Of a stretch of DNA of 64,000 nucleotides, positions 53,074 to 63,396 are shown piece after piece. The notes beneath the pieces were generated by a model. It made no database searches and had not been told where the DNA came from. It saw nothing but the letters and a program-made list of their open reading frames with translations. This DNA is from Arsenophonus sp052174535 (GTDB taxonomy: Bacteria; Pseudomonadota; Gammaproteobacteria; Enterobacterales; Enterobacteriaceae): NCBI GenBank assembly GCA_052174535.1, contig JBQMRQ010000100.1:12037-76036 (forward strand), in the 5' to 3' direction. Position numbers and translations under genes: made by a program. Numbering within the stretch: position 1 is the first letter of the stretch; each line of letters opens with the position of its first letter.

Positions 53074-54461
53074 AAGTTATTAGAAAATCTGATGCATGTT
53101 TGTTAGACTATGCTATACTCTGATGCTTCATAAATCTATTATCCATCCTTAAATTGGACCCTGTTTACCATGAAGTTAGCAGATCAAATCCTCGTAGCCT
53201 GTCTAGATATTCTGAAAAAACTGTAGCAACTCAATACTGTATTTGAAAGTATTGATTTCTCGAAACACAGTTACTTTAGCAGATCAGCTTCATAGGTTCG
53301 CTCTTCCAAAAGTTGATTCAATTAAATTCGTTGCCCTTATTGACGCCTAGTGCTTTGACAAGACGTCATAAAATGCCAGCATCCTTCTTCGCTCTTTCTT
53401 CAATTTCCTAATCCCTAGTAGGAAAGGGATACTTATACTAAAAATATTGAAAAACCTTGCTAACAAAATATCAATGGATTTATTAGCGGCATTACGGCTA
53501 TCTGCTGGCCAAACTTCCGACAGTTCACCCTTACTTTCGGTTGCATGTCTTTGGTGAATGAAGCAGAATATCAGTTATTTATACACACAATAACATTACT
53601 ACTGCGTGTCCTGTAATATCCTTGCCATTGCCATTCTAAAATCAAGAACACTACCTCTGTAGGAAGTATGGGAGGTGCGGTTAAGTTCTCTGCACTTGCA
53701 GACCACCTAGAAGTTATGACAGTTTGCTTCTGACTTTTAATAATCCTTTTCACACGCAATGAGCTCATTATGAGCATGCGCAATAACATTAATAATAACT
53801 AGTAAATAAAGTCATCAGCTTTCTTGACAGAACGGCATATTACTTTCGCCAAAATAAATGTAATACGTATTGCTAAATCATGCAGGTAGCACTAATGTCT
53901 ATACTCTTCAAGCCATTACTATTTAGTCTGCTGATGGTATGGCAGAGAGGGATCATGAGTTTCTCACTGAGAAACTCCCTCATGAACTCATGAGGATAAC
54001 TGATATATCCGTAGAACAGGAATAGTGGAACTCTTCGATTCCCTTCACGTTTTATATAAGGTGGCGCAATGAGCTTATAAAAGTATATTCCGTTGCCACT
54101 ACGGATGCACCTTAATCTTAAGCAGTTTAATCTTAACACTATTAATAGGAATTTGTATACTTCGCTGAAGAAAATAATCGTTACAGATGGAGGTTGAGTC
54201 TACCAATTAAAGAGCGTTTCAGCATTTTGCTGGAGTTATGACTTTGATCTCTGCCTTAACGACGGTGTTATCTATCAGCTTCCTAGTAGCATTACGAATT
54301 AGTTCATACAAGGGTTAAGGTAATATCTGGTTTCACAAATACCTCTGTGGTAGACTTTTATGGCATATTATTTCTCTGTTGTTAAGATTATCTATAAAAA
54401 CAATCAGAATAATACGCCATACCATCTCCGAATTTCTATACACTAGAAATAAACATAACTA
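53074..54461 (-). mobile_element. IS256-family remnant between nagC and nagA
   Basis: AAGTTATTAGAAAATCTGAT at 53074, CACTAGAAATAAACATAACT at the far end; 1.39 kb, dead. It ends 7 bp before the nagA stop codon. 53957-53977 is a perfect 9-bp hairpin (GAGTTTCTC / GAGAAACTC). The 190 bp between it and the IS1595 copy hold nothing recognised. Confidence 0.84.
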
Positions 54462-54467
54462 GATTTA

Positions 54468-55642
54468 TTAATCTATATGTTCATTAAGTTCTATTTCACA
54501 GCCATTAACAATGGTTTTTCGAATGATGAAGTCGTGATTAAATACAATAAGATTTGCAACTTTATCTTTTTCTATGCTCCCAATATTTTTGTCAACACCA
54601 ATAGCACGAGCTGGATAAAGCGTGGCCATTCGTAATGCTTCATCTAATGGAGTACCTGCATGTTCAACGATATTTTTAACAGCCTTTATCATCGTTAAAG
54701 AGGAACCACTTAATGTACCATTTTTATCAACACATAATTCATTACGATGATATATGGTTTTACCTGCAAAGGTAAAACAATCTATTTGATTGCTATTAAG
54801 ATCAAGTCCAGCAGGTGCTGTAGCATCTGTTACTAGAACTAGTTTATCGCCTTTTAATTGTTTACTATTGCGAATATTAGCCCAATGAACATGTAATCCA
54901 TCAGCAATAATTCCTGCATATACATTAGGAGTATTATAAATAGCACCAACTAATCCAGGAGCACGACTTGAAATAGCAGGCATAGCATTGAAAAGATGAG
55001 TTGAAAATTTAATACCTGCCTTAAAACCATTCTGTGCTTCTTCATAACTTGCATTAGAATGACCAGCTGAAACAGCAATACCAGCATCAACTAATTGATG
55101 AATATATTTTTCTATAACTACTTCTGGTGCTAAGGTAATTTTAGCAATTATATCAGCATTTTGGCATAGATATTTGATCATTTCGCCAGAAGGCTGACGA
55201 ATATATTTATCATTATGGACACCTGTTTTAATTGGATTAATATAAGGTCCTTCAATATGAAGTCCTAATGCCTGATTTTTATATTTAGCCAGATAATCAC
55301 GCATTGTTTCTATTGCTGTTTTTATCAAAGCATCAGGGCTGCTGATCAATGTAGGTAGGAAGCTGGTACAACCATTTCGTTCATTTGTCTTTTGCATAAT
55401 TTCCAGCGTCTTAATTGAGATATCTTCTGGATTATCATTGAATTGTACACCACCGCAACCATTAACTTGTAAATCAATAAATCCTGGCGCTAGGATCGCA
55501 TTTTGTAAATCATGAATTTCAATGTTTTCAGGTAATTCTGTAAATAGACAAACTTTTTTATCTGTTCTTTTTCAATAATAACTGCATGATTGTCCAATCG
55601 TTCATAACCTGTATAAATAATACAATTCGTTAATGCATACAT
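54468..55642 (-). CDS. nagA: N-acetylglucosamine-6-phosphate deacetylase, with frameshift at a poly-A run
   Basis: Deacetylates GlcNAc-6-P to GlcN-6-P. The gene aligns with NagA from MYALTNCIIYTGYERLDNHA at 55642 to the end, but one base is missing at the A6 run (T6 on the plus strand, 55554-55559). Seven As would join IIEKEQIKK to VCLFTELPENIEIHDLQN in frame. After the shift about 355 codons are clean, with metal and active-site motifs GLHIEGPYIN, VSAGHSNASYEEA and LVTDATAPAG. The absence of any other lesion over 1.1 kb suggests either a very recent mutation, rescue by slippage on the A run, or an assembly error. Downstream of nagB in nagB-nagA order. Confidence 0.88.
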
Positions 55643-55728
55643 GATATTTTACTCTTATTTTAATTAAAATTAGGATAATCTATATAAATTATTTCTAATT
55701 TGATAAAATTAAATTTTAATATATTAAT

Positions 55729-56535
55729 TTAACTAGCAAATTGATTAATGATGTCAGATTCTAATTGACAAAAATATTTTAAGGTCTTTACTTTTAGCTC
55801 AAGAGTTGCTGATTCATCACAAACTAAAGCTGATTTTTCATGCATTTGTAGACAGCTAATTGTCCACATATGATTAATAGAGCCTTCTACCGCAGCTTCA
55901 ACAGCTAATGTTTTATTTTTACCAGTTGCCAGAACTAAAATTTCTTCCGAATCGAGCAGGGTTCCTACGCCAACAGTAACAGCATATTTAGGTACTCGAT
56001 CAATATTATCATCAAAAAAACGAGAATTTGCCCGTCGAGTTTCTGGTGTTAGCGTCTTGATCCTAGTACGAGAAGAAAGAGATGAAGCAGGTTCGTTGAA
56101 GGCAATATGGCCATCACTACCAACTCCTCCCATAAATAAATGTATTTTACCATAAAACTTAATTTTATCTTCGTAACGTTTACATTCAGCGTCGATATCT
56201 TTTGCATTACCATCAAGTAAATTAATATTGTTTTTCATGATATCGATATGATTAAAAAAATTATCATACATGAAAGTATGGTAGCTTTGTGGATGATTTT
56301 TAGGAATGCCGACATATTCATCCATATTAAAACTAACAACATGTTTAAAACTAATTTTCCCTGCTTTAAAGAGATTAACTAGCTCATGATAGGTAGCTAG
56401 TGATGTTCCGCCTGTTGGTAGTCCTAATAAGAATGGATGTGAAGCCGTTGGATTAAATTGATTAATTTTATTTGCAATGTAATTGGCGGAAAAAAGACCG
56501 ACATCCTTTGCTGTTGTTAGAGGAATAAGTCTCAT
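55729..56535 (-). CDS. nagB: Glucosamine-6-phosphate deaminase
   Basis: Converts GlcN-6-P to fructose-6-P and ammonia, the step that sends GlcNAc into glycolysis. The 268 residues equal E. coli (266). Active-site regions are FNMDEYVGIPKNHPQSYH near residues 70-87 and GGVGSDGHIAFNEPASSL near 136-153, with the catalytic Asp, His and Glu. Intact. It is divergent from nagE; the intergenic region, a few hundred bp in E. coli and carrying the NagC operators and CRP site, is here about 2.5 kb and full of IS debris. Confidence 0.97.
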   Translation of the reverse strand: MRLIPLTTAKDVGLFSANYIANKINQFNPTASHPFLLGLPTGGTSLATYHELVNLFKAGKISFKHVVSFNMDEYVGIPKNHPQSYHTFMYDNFFNHIDIMKNNINLLDGNAKDIDAECKRYEDKIKFYGKIHLFMGGVGSDGHIAFNEPASSLSSRTRIKTLTPETRRANSRFFDDNIDRVPKYAVTVGVGTLLDSEEILVLATGKNKTLAVEAAVEGSINHMWTISCLQMHEKSALVCDESATLELKVKTLKYFCQLESDIINQFAS

Positions 56536-56694
56536 TATTTTACCTCACTTAATTTTATTTTATATCAACTATATTTTAATAATTTTATATCATTCTACTA
56601 TTATTAATTGTTATTAATTAAGTTTTATAAAAACTTGAAATTGCCTATTTGTTAATGTCTTATTATAGAAGGAATATATAGTTTTTAAAATAAT

Positions 56695-56945
56695 TTAGGT
56701 TTAGTTTTGAACTAATCTTTTATAGACTGTAGACTGTAGACTACAATAGAATTTTACTACACTAATTGGGGTAATTGTTTAATTTCGATTATTATATAGA
56801 CCCTTTCGTCCCACAGTAATATTCATAACAAGGATGTCTACTGAGAAATTATAGTTAAAGATAATATTATGATAATGAAACTTCATCGTCAGGCAAATAT
56901 AATACCTAAAATTATATCCATTCTTCAGGTTTTAAGCCAGAAAAA
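56695..56945 (-). mobile_element. IS481-family remnant, internally deleted
   Basis: Matches both ends of the IS481 copy at 47735-48720 (TTTAGTTTTGAACTAATC at the transposase C-terminal end; a region like TAATGAAACTTCATCGTC at the other) with the middle missing. 56724-56742 is a tandem AGACTGT repeat not present in other copies. Confidence 0.55.
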
Positions 56946-56954
56946 ACCTGCGTT

Positions 56955-58875
56955 TTTTAGCTAAAATGTTATGGAATTCTCTTGACTTACCGTTACTAAA
57001 GAATAAAATCAAGATGATATTGATGATTTGGCTACGTTGGTAAAGGTTGTTTTGCTTTTCTCAGGGAGCAATTATAGCTATGTTATATATTAATTCTTAT
57101 TGTTTTAAACAATCTTCTCGAGGCAGATAATTCTGTATTTAAATAAATCTACACCTTAGATCTACTAAGAAATCTTTTTAATCGGCTGAGATAATTATCC
57201 ATATTTTAAATGTGAAATTACTTATCAATAATTTTCTGATTATTTTATCTTTATTTAGATAAAAATGATTAATTTCATACTATTTTGGCAAAGTTTCGTA
57301 TCATTACCTCTATCTATCTCTATCTGAGATAATGATGAACTCTTTAATCCATAATCAGATCAAGAAAAGGAATAACATACTCTAGATTAAACTCTTCAAG
57401 AATCTCATTGCTTACATAACTATCTTAATTTTTTGCAATTAAAAGCGTAATTCGTTTTTTTCTTTATTCTTTTCTTTATTTTGTGTTATTTAGCTTTATA
57501 ATGTTTGAATATAACGCTTCCCTTATAAACGCTTCCCTTATAAAGGATTCAGGGAAAATGTTTCATTGATTTCAAGAATACCCTTGCTACATTTATATTG
57601 GCTATCACCGCTAAAACAAAAATGATGATGCAAAATATAAACGCTGTTTTCAAATTAATACCTGTTTATTTTTCTGACTCTTGTAAAGTCAATTTTATTC
57701 AACATATATCCATAGATAACTAAATAATTTAGCCTTGTGATGTAGTTTTGCAAGAGGACTTTTAGTAAAATTATTAAATGTTTTCTACAATCGGAGATTT
57801 TTTAATGATATTGCTGTAAGCACTATGGATCTCCCTAATAGATAACATGTTCACTTTAATAAAGTGACAGGATAAAGTGGAATAGGTTGTTTCAATGTAT
57901 GAATTGATATTATTCGATAGATTATTATCTAAGCAACTAATAAGATGCAAATTTATATTGGTAGAGAGTAAGAAAAAGTATCTTTGATCTATATGACTAA
58001 TGACTGCTTGCTTTTTATGACAATTTCTGTAGAAAAAATCCTTCATATAATATAAAGGATATTATCTACCAATAACTGTTACAAACATAGCCTGATAATC
58101 ACACTCCATATTTCCCATCATTTTCTGGACCCTATCGCCAGCAGCTTAGGGAGTATACTTATTTTCTTGCAAAAACAGTTTTCTTTCTTTTATTTTGATC
58201 TGTTACAGTCCTATACTAATTTCTGAATCTAACATTGTATCTTGATTTGATATGGATCGCTGTTTACGCAAGCGCTCATACGGGTAATTTATGTGAAATA
58301 AGATAGAAAATCCCTAAAGCTGAAGCATAAAACATTTAAAACTAGGAGTCTGGTTATTTATACATAGATATACATAGATATGAAATTTCTTCCGCAAATG
58401 TTAAATAAAGCTTCACGACGTTATCTTTTTGTAGGTATAGATCGCACACTTGATAAGTTTTATGCATCTTTAAAAAATCAGATCCTGGCTAATACTTGAC
58501 ACTTCTTACGTAATCTTAACCCAGCTATTTCCATAGCTATCTATCGGATACTTACAGGCAATGGCAAAGAATTTACAGCGGACTTTTTAGTCTACAAAAT
58601 GTTCAGTTACCGGAAAACAGAAATTCACCTGTTTGTGTGGAGAGCTTAATATAGAATATTGATTTATCCTGATGATGCATCTTCCAAACGAATGATATGG
58701 TCTAGCGATTTAATGGGGCTATGGAAGATGGGGCTATACAAAGCTATTTTAATTCTAATGAAGAACTTAAAATCACTTCTGCATCAATATGTTTAGCTGT
58801 ATAATCAGTCTTATGTAGATAGCCTTTATTGGAGTCTATAATCTATAAAAGATTGATTTAAAGTTAAACTTGAAT
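56955..58875 (+). mobile_element. IS481-family remnant, interrupted by IS1595
   Basis: Its N-terminal part is at about 56955-57029 (containing TCAAGATGATATTGATGAT). After an inserted IS1595 copy it resumes around 58361 with MKFLPQMLNKASRRYLFVGI, then a piece like ILTGNGKEFTADF and a C-terminal FNSNEELK run (family: MKFLPQMADETSRRYLFVAI, LLTDNGSQFTDRF, FNSNEELE). Dead. It ends about 130 bp before nagE. Confidence 0.72.
57030..58080 (-). mobile_element. IS1595-family remnant nested in IS481
   Basis: Matches the copy at 51831-52880 along its length, from the 3' end near TTGGTAAAGGTTGTTTTGCT to an N-terminal fragment that still reads open for about 90 codons at 57774-58046. Contains an exact 15-bp tandem duplication (57514-57543). 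The 280 bp after it, up to the resumed IS481, are unassigned. Confidence 0.75.
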
Positions 58876-59007
58876 TATTAAAAATAATCTATACTATCTT
58901 TAAGGGGGAAGTTAATACTTAATGATATTTTATTCAAAAATTGAATATATATAATATTTAACAATTAAGATCTCAGCAATGAGGTTATTCAAGGAAGGAG
59001 AAATATA

Positions 59008-60531
59008 GTGAATCTATTAAGTTATTTACAGCGAATAGGTCGTGCTTTGATGGTGCCTGTTGCTGTGCTGCCCGCCGCTGCAATTTTAATGGGAATTGGT
59101 TATTGGATCGATCCTAATGGCTGGGGAGCTAATAACACTATTTCCGCTTTATTAATTAAATCAGGTTCGGCAATTATAGATAATATGTCAATATTATTTG
59201 CAATTGGCCTCGCATATGGTTTATCAAAAGATAAAGATGGTTCTGCGGCATTAACCGGTTTTGTAGGTTTTTTAGTGGTAACAACCCTATGTTCACCAGC
59301 AGCTTATTCGATGATCATGGATGTTCCTATCGAGCAAGTTCCTGCAGCATTTGGTAAAATTAATAATCAGTTTGTTGGGATATTGGTTGGTGTGTTGGCC
59401 GCTGAACTTTATAATCGCTATAGTAGCGTCGAGTTACCGAAAGCATTCTCATTCTTTAACGGCCGACGTTTAGTACCTATATTGACATCATTTTTAATGA
59501 TTCTACTATCTTTTGTTCTAATGTATATTTGGCCATTTATCTATAATACATTAGTACTGTTTGGTGAAAATATTAAAGATTTGGGTTCATTAGGCGCTGG
59601 TATTTATGCTTTTTTTAATCGTCTATTGATTTCGGTTGGATTACATCATGCATTAAATTCAGTATTTTGGTTTGATGTAGCAGGCATTAATGATATTCCT
59701 AACTTTTTGGCTGGTGCTAAATCATTAGCTTCAGGTCTAGCCGAAAAAGGCATTACTGGGCGTTATCAAGCTGGATTTTTCCCAATTATGATGTTTGGTT
59801 TACCTGCTGCAGCATTGGCCATTTATCATTCTGCTCGTCATGAAAATAAAGAAAAAGTTGCTGGTATCATGATGGCAGGTGCTTTTTCCGCCTTCTTTAC
59901 TGGCATCACTGAACCGCTTGAATTTTCATTCATGTTTGTGGCACCCATTCTTTATGTCATTCATGCTCTTTTAACTGGATTTTCTGTTTATATTGCGGCT
60001 GCAATGCACTGGATCTCGGGTTTTGGTTTTAGTGCTGGTTTAGTTGATATGTTACTGCAGAGCCATAACCCATTAGCAGTTAATTGGTATATGTTAATTT
60101 TCCTGGGGGTAATTTTCTTTTGTTTATACTATATCATATTTCGTTTCGTGATTAATAAGTTCAATTTAATGACACCAGGTCGTGAAATAATTAATAACTA
60201 TCAGTCCGTAGATGATTACGACAAAAATATCACCAGTAGTGATAAAGAAAATATTACGCATGAAGCATATCAGTATCTTACTGCAGTGGGTGGAACAGAT
60301 AATTTAACAACAATCGATGCTTGTATTACTCGTTTACGCTTAGGTCTAAAAGACATTAATATTATTAATGATGACTTGATAAAGAAATTAGGTACATCAG
60401 GCATTATTCGTTTAAATAAAAATAATGTACAAATTATTGTTGGAACGCGAGCAGAAATAATTGCAGAAGCGATGAAGAAGATTACTGCAAGAGAAGTTGC
60501 TGCATCATCAAATATTATTCAGAACAGATAA
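59008..60531 (+). CDS. nagE: GlcNAc-specific PTS permease NagE, EIICB only (EIIA lost)
   Basis: Imports and phosphorylates N-acetylglucosamine. GTG start at 59008 preceded by AAGGAAGGAG; MNLLSYLQRIGRALMVPVAV matches Yersinia-type NagE. The EIIC domain covers residues 1 to about 385 with GITEPLEFSFMF. The EIIB domain is about 410-490, with the phosphorylated Cys in TTIDACITRLRL (residue about 439). The frame stops at residue 507, before the linker and EIIA domain present in enterobacterial NagE (about 650-680 residues). The lost EIIA coding region is still visible downstream. The truncated protein could work if EIIA-Glc (Crr) donates phosphate. Divergent from nagB. Confidence 0.94.
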   Translation: MNLLSYLQRIGRALMVPVAVLPAAAILMGIGYWIDPNGWGANNTISALLIKSGSAIIDNMSILFAIGLAYGLSKDKDGSAALTGFVGFLVVTTLCSPAAYSMIMDVPIEQVPAAFGKINNQFVGILVGVLAAELYNRYSSVELPKAFSFFNGRRLVPILTSFLMILLSFVLMYIWPFIYNTLVLFGENIKDLGSLGAGIYAFFNRLLISVGLHHALNSVFWFDVAGINDIPNFLAGAKSLASGLAEKGITGRYQAGFFPIMMFGLPAAALAIYHSARHENKEKVAGIMMAGAFSAFFTGITEPLEFSFMFVAPILYVIHALLTGFSVYIAAAMHWISGFGFSAGLVDMLLQSHNPLAVNWYMLIFLGVIFFCLYYIIFRFVINKFNLMTPGREIINNYQSVDDYDKNITSSDKENITHEAYQYLTAVGGTDNLTTIDACITRLRLGLKDINIINDDLIKKLGTSGIIRLNKNNVQIIVGTRAEIIAEAMKKITAREVAASSNIIQNR

Positions 60532-60905
60532 TTAATAGTCAGCAGTAAACTAAGTAGTAAACTAAAATTAAACCTTTATGGGGAGTATAAAGGGAGTGGA
60601 AAAGGGGGGCCGCAGACGGTTGGAGTTTAATAATAAATTCACTTCTTTAATAAAGATGGGTATTAACGGCACACCTCTGTCTCAGTAATATTATAAAAAT
60701 TTTGATACCAATTATTTTATATATAAACGAAAGAAGATGTCGAAATAATCGTTCATATTGGTATTAATATTGTAGTGTTAAAGTGGCAGAGATGTGAGCG
60801 TTTAATTAAAGAAATACTGATGTAAAATAGGTCAAAGTCTTTCTAAAATTATATCTCGATTACTTCTTAATGGTTAGAAGTTAAATTGCCCTTTAATTGA
60901 AAGAA
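60532..60905 (+). pseudogene. nagE: Decayed EIIA domain of nagE
   Basis: In shifted frames after the nagE stop: EDVEIIVHIGINIVVL then RCERLIKE (NagE EIIA: GAEIVVHMGIDTVAL and FKRLVEEG, containing the phosphorylated His), preceded by a KIFDTNY-like piece and followed by FLKLYLDYFL (ILEMDLDYLNANARS). Multiple stops and frameshifts, so the domain is lost, not relocated in frame. Confidence 0.85.
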
Positions 60906-61454
60906 AACTATTTCTCCTTACTAAAAATAGGTAGAATTGGTTATTATCTCTGCTATAGTTTACAACTACTATCCAATAGTATAATCTTTTAAGATAACTA
61001 CTTAATTTTAAAAAAATTAAGTATATTTATTTTGTCCAAACTCATTACATATTACTTCCTTTTCAGCACAGATATATTCATAGAATTATAGCTACTGCAG
61101 GATAAGAGAAAATATTATGATGATGAGAGAATGGCACCCCGCTCCTCGTCATGAAACTAATGCCTAAAATAGATTTGCTTTTAGAGAGCAAAGATCCTGC
61201 ATTCACTTTGGGTATAATGATATAGCATCTCAAACTTATCCCTTATTAAATGGAAAAAGAAGATGTTATTGGATGCGGATCCCGATTATGTTAACAAAGA
61301 TTATTGATAGAAACCCATTATAATGAAGAGAAATTTCCAGCACAAAGATAAGATGAATAAGTAAACAGGTCATGCAGGTCAAAGAAATTCTTTTTAATTT
61401 CTGTAACATAAAGCTTCAAGTCATTAGTTTTCTCAGTAATATATTAGATAATCT
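60906..61454. other. Unassigned region after nagE
   Basis: glnS follows nagE in E. coli, but I find no glnS signature (no HIGH-like run) here. No other gene recognised. Confidence 0.4.
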
Positions 61455-62155
61455 TGCTTCATGTATTAAATCAACTCACTCCATTTCATCCTGTCCACAC
61501 TGTCACAGTGAACATGTCATCCGTTAGAAACATTTATAGAGGGGGAATTACACAGCGAGATCATTGGAAAATCCCCCTAATTCCAGAAAATATTAATAAT
61601 CTTACTAAAAATCTTCTAGCGAAAATACATTGCAAGATAAATGGTTTAGTTATCTGTGATGTATGTTGAATATCTTGACTTTTATGAAGGAGTTAAGCAA
61701 AACAAACAGGCATTGATTTAAAAATAACGTTTATATGGTGCTCACTGCTTTTTGCTTCAGTGACACGACATAAACATAAATATGCTAAGTATTATTTAAA
61801 GTTGATGAAATATTTTTTCCTAAATCCTTTAAAAGGAGGTGTTATATCCCATAGAAAAGACAGAAAATGCGGGAGAAGAGGAGATAAAAGGGAAAGAGCA
61901 AGTTTGTGGTCTTAATTGCCCAAGAATTAACAGGAATTATATTAGGGATGAGATTCTTAAAAAGTTTAATGCAGAGTGCATATTAGGTGTTTTCTTGAGA
62001 TAATCATCAATAAAGAGTCAATCCTTTTATCCGATGGAACTAATATAGTAGAAAACTTTACTATGAAACATAAAATTAGTCATCATCATAAACTAATAAG
62101 TGTGATAATTAAAAATTATTGGCAATAAATTCCATATTTAAAATATAAAGCACAC
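61455..62155 (+). mobile_element. IS1595-family remnant with zinc ribbon
   Basis: Begins with the transposase zinc-ribbon segment SCPHCHSEHVIR (about 61487-61522), then AKQTGIDLKITF, a LMKYFFLNPLK run (catalytic neighbourhood decayed), and a partial DDE end. The 3' end is cut off before the last about 100 codons, where IS256 sequence begins. Frameshifted, dead. Confidence 0.77.
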
Positions 62156-62189
62156 TAAAGTGTGTGTTACGTTTATCTTTCTATAGCGA

Positions 62190-63230
62190 TAAAGAAACTG
62201 AAAAATACTTTGCTGAAAATCTTTCTAACAAAATATCAAGGACTTTATCAGTACCATCAGGGCTCTATGTTAGCCAGACCATTCTACAAGATTACCATTA
62301 ACTTTCGGTTTCATTTCCTTATGTATGGAGGAGTGAAAGATACCACATTAGATGTTTTATGTACTACAAAAGAGCGTTGGTAATACGTGTCTAAAAATAT
62401 CTTTTCCATTGCATTTCAAAAAATAATAAGACCATTTTTCATAGCTAATCTTGAGAAATAAGGTTAAGAATATGCTCACAGGCAATTAAGAAGTTATGCC
62501 AAGTTTGCTGCTAACTCTTCTGCCAATAATGAGCAGCAGGCAAAAGCGATCAACTTACCTGACAAACGGGTATATATAACCCCATCATCCAAGTAATAAA
62601 ATATTAGCGCATTACTTAAATCACGTAACTGCTATTGTGCCTGCGCTTTCAAAGCATTATTATCTTAATTTACTTACCGATAGTACTATAGAGAAATCAT
62701 CTATTTTTATCGAGAAGTACCACTTTAGGGCTTTGTGAAATAAGGAGTAGAGATGTCTTACAGGTACAAAGTAATTGGGGGGGTTAGTAATTTTTTTGAT
62801 GATTTAGCACGCTTTAAATAGAGTAGCAAGGAGCTACTGAAGGATATTCTGTTACTGCTGCGATCCCCCATTTAACTTTAAGTAGTTTAACCTTAACATC
62901 GTCAATACCCCAAGTCTGCATGATCGCTATAATAAATATCTGTTACGGTTGACAGATGAGATCGATCCGTAGACAAGGCCCGGCGTTGAAGAGATTATTG
63001 CAGGATGTCTTTTAGCACAAACAAATAGCGATACCTATTAGTTACCACCTAGAAGTATTATAGATGTGTTCATTCAAAGAATTAGAGATAATTTCTAGTT
63101 TCAAAGATATTTGCATGGTAAATTTCATGGTATATCATATCTATGATGTTAAAATCATTTATGAAATTAATTAGTAGAATGCACCATAGCATCTCAGAAA
63201 CCTCCGTAATACCAGGTTATGAGTATAACC
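62190..63230 (-). mobile_element. IS256-family remnant, right end missing
   Basis: Aligns with the 5' three-quarters of the element in minus orientation and ends in its left terminus ACCAGGTTATGAGTATAACC at 63230. It carries the usual stops. The missing right end is on the side of the IS1595 fragment. Confidence 0.78.
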
Positions 63231-63239
63231 ATCCACACA

Positions 63240-63345
63240 TCGATGTGGTAAACAGCATCTAATTTAAGGATGGAGAGGAGATTTATGAAGCATCAGAGTA
63301 GAACATAGCCCCTGACTGTCATACAATAGATTTACTAATAACTCC
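63240..63345 (+). mobile_element. IS256-family fragment, right end only
   Basis: Last about 105 bp of the element (TCTAATTTAAGGATGGAGAG to ATAGATTTACTAATAACTC), opposite in orientation to the preceding fragment. A 12-bp perfect palindrome (CACATCGATGTG, 63236-63247) lies at the junction. Confidence 0.75.
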
Positions 63346-63396
63346 TTTATCTATTTTACAATTAAATTAAATAATTGTAAAATAGATAAATTTTTT
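63346..63396. repeat. Perfect 19-bp inverted repeat with T6 tail
   Basis: TTTATCTATTTTACAATTA, loop AATTAAA, TAATTGTAAAATAGATAAA, followed by six Ts. All 19 pairs match. It resembles a strong intrinsic terminator in shape but is AT-only apart from two pairs. It starts one base after the IS256 right end. Confidence 0.9.

Noticed and set aside
12901..63345. Repeated 1.4-kb blocks as a novel repeat family
   Set aside because: Consensus translation shows a Mutator-type (IS256) transposase with its usual signature and inverted ends, so this is a known IS family although the individual element may be undescribed.
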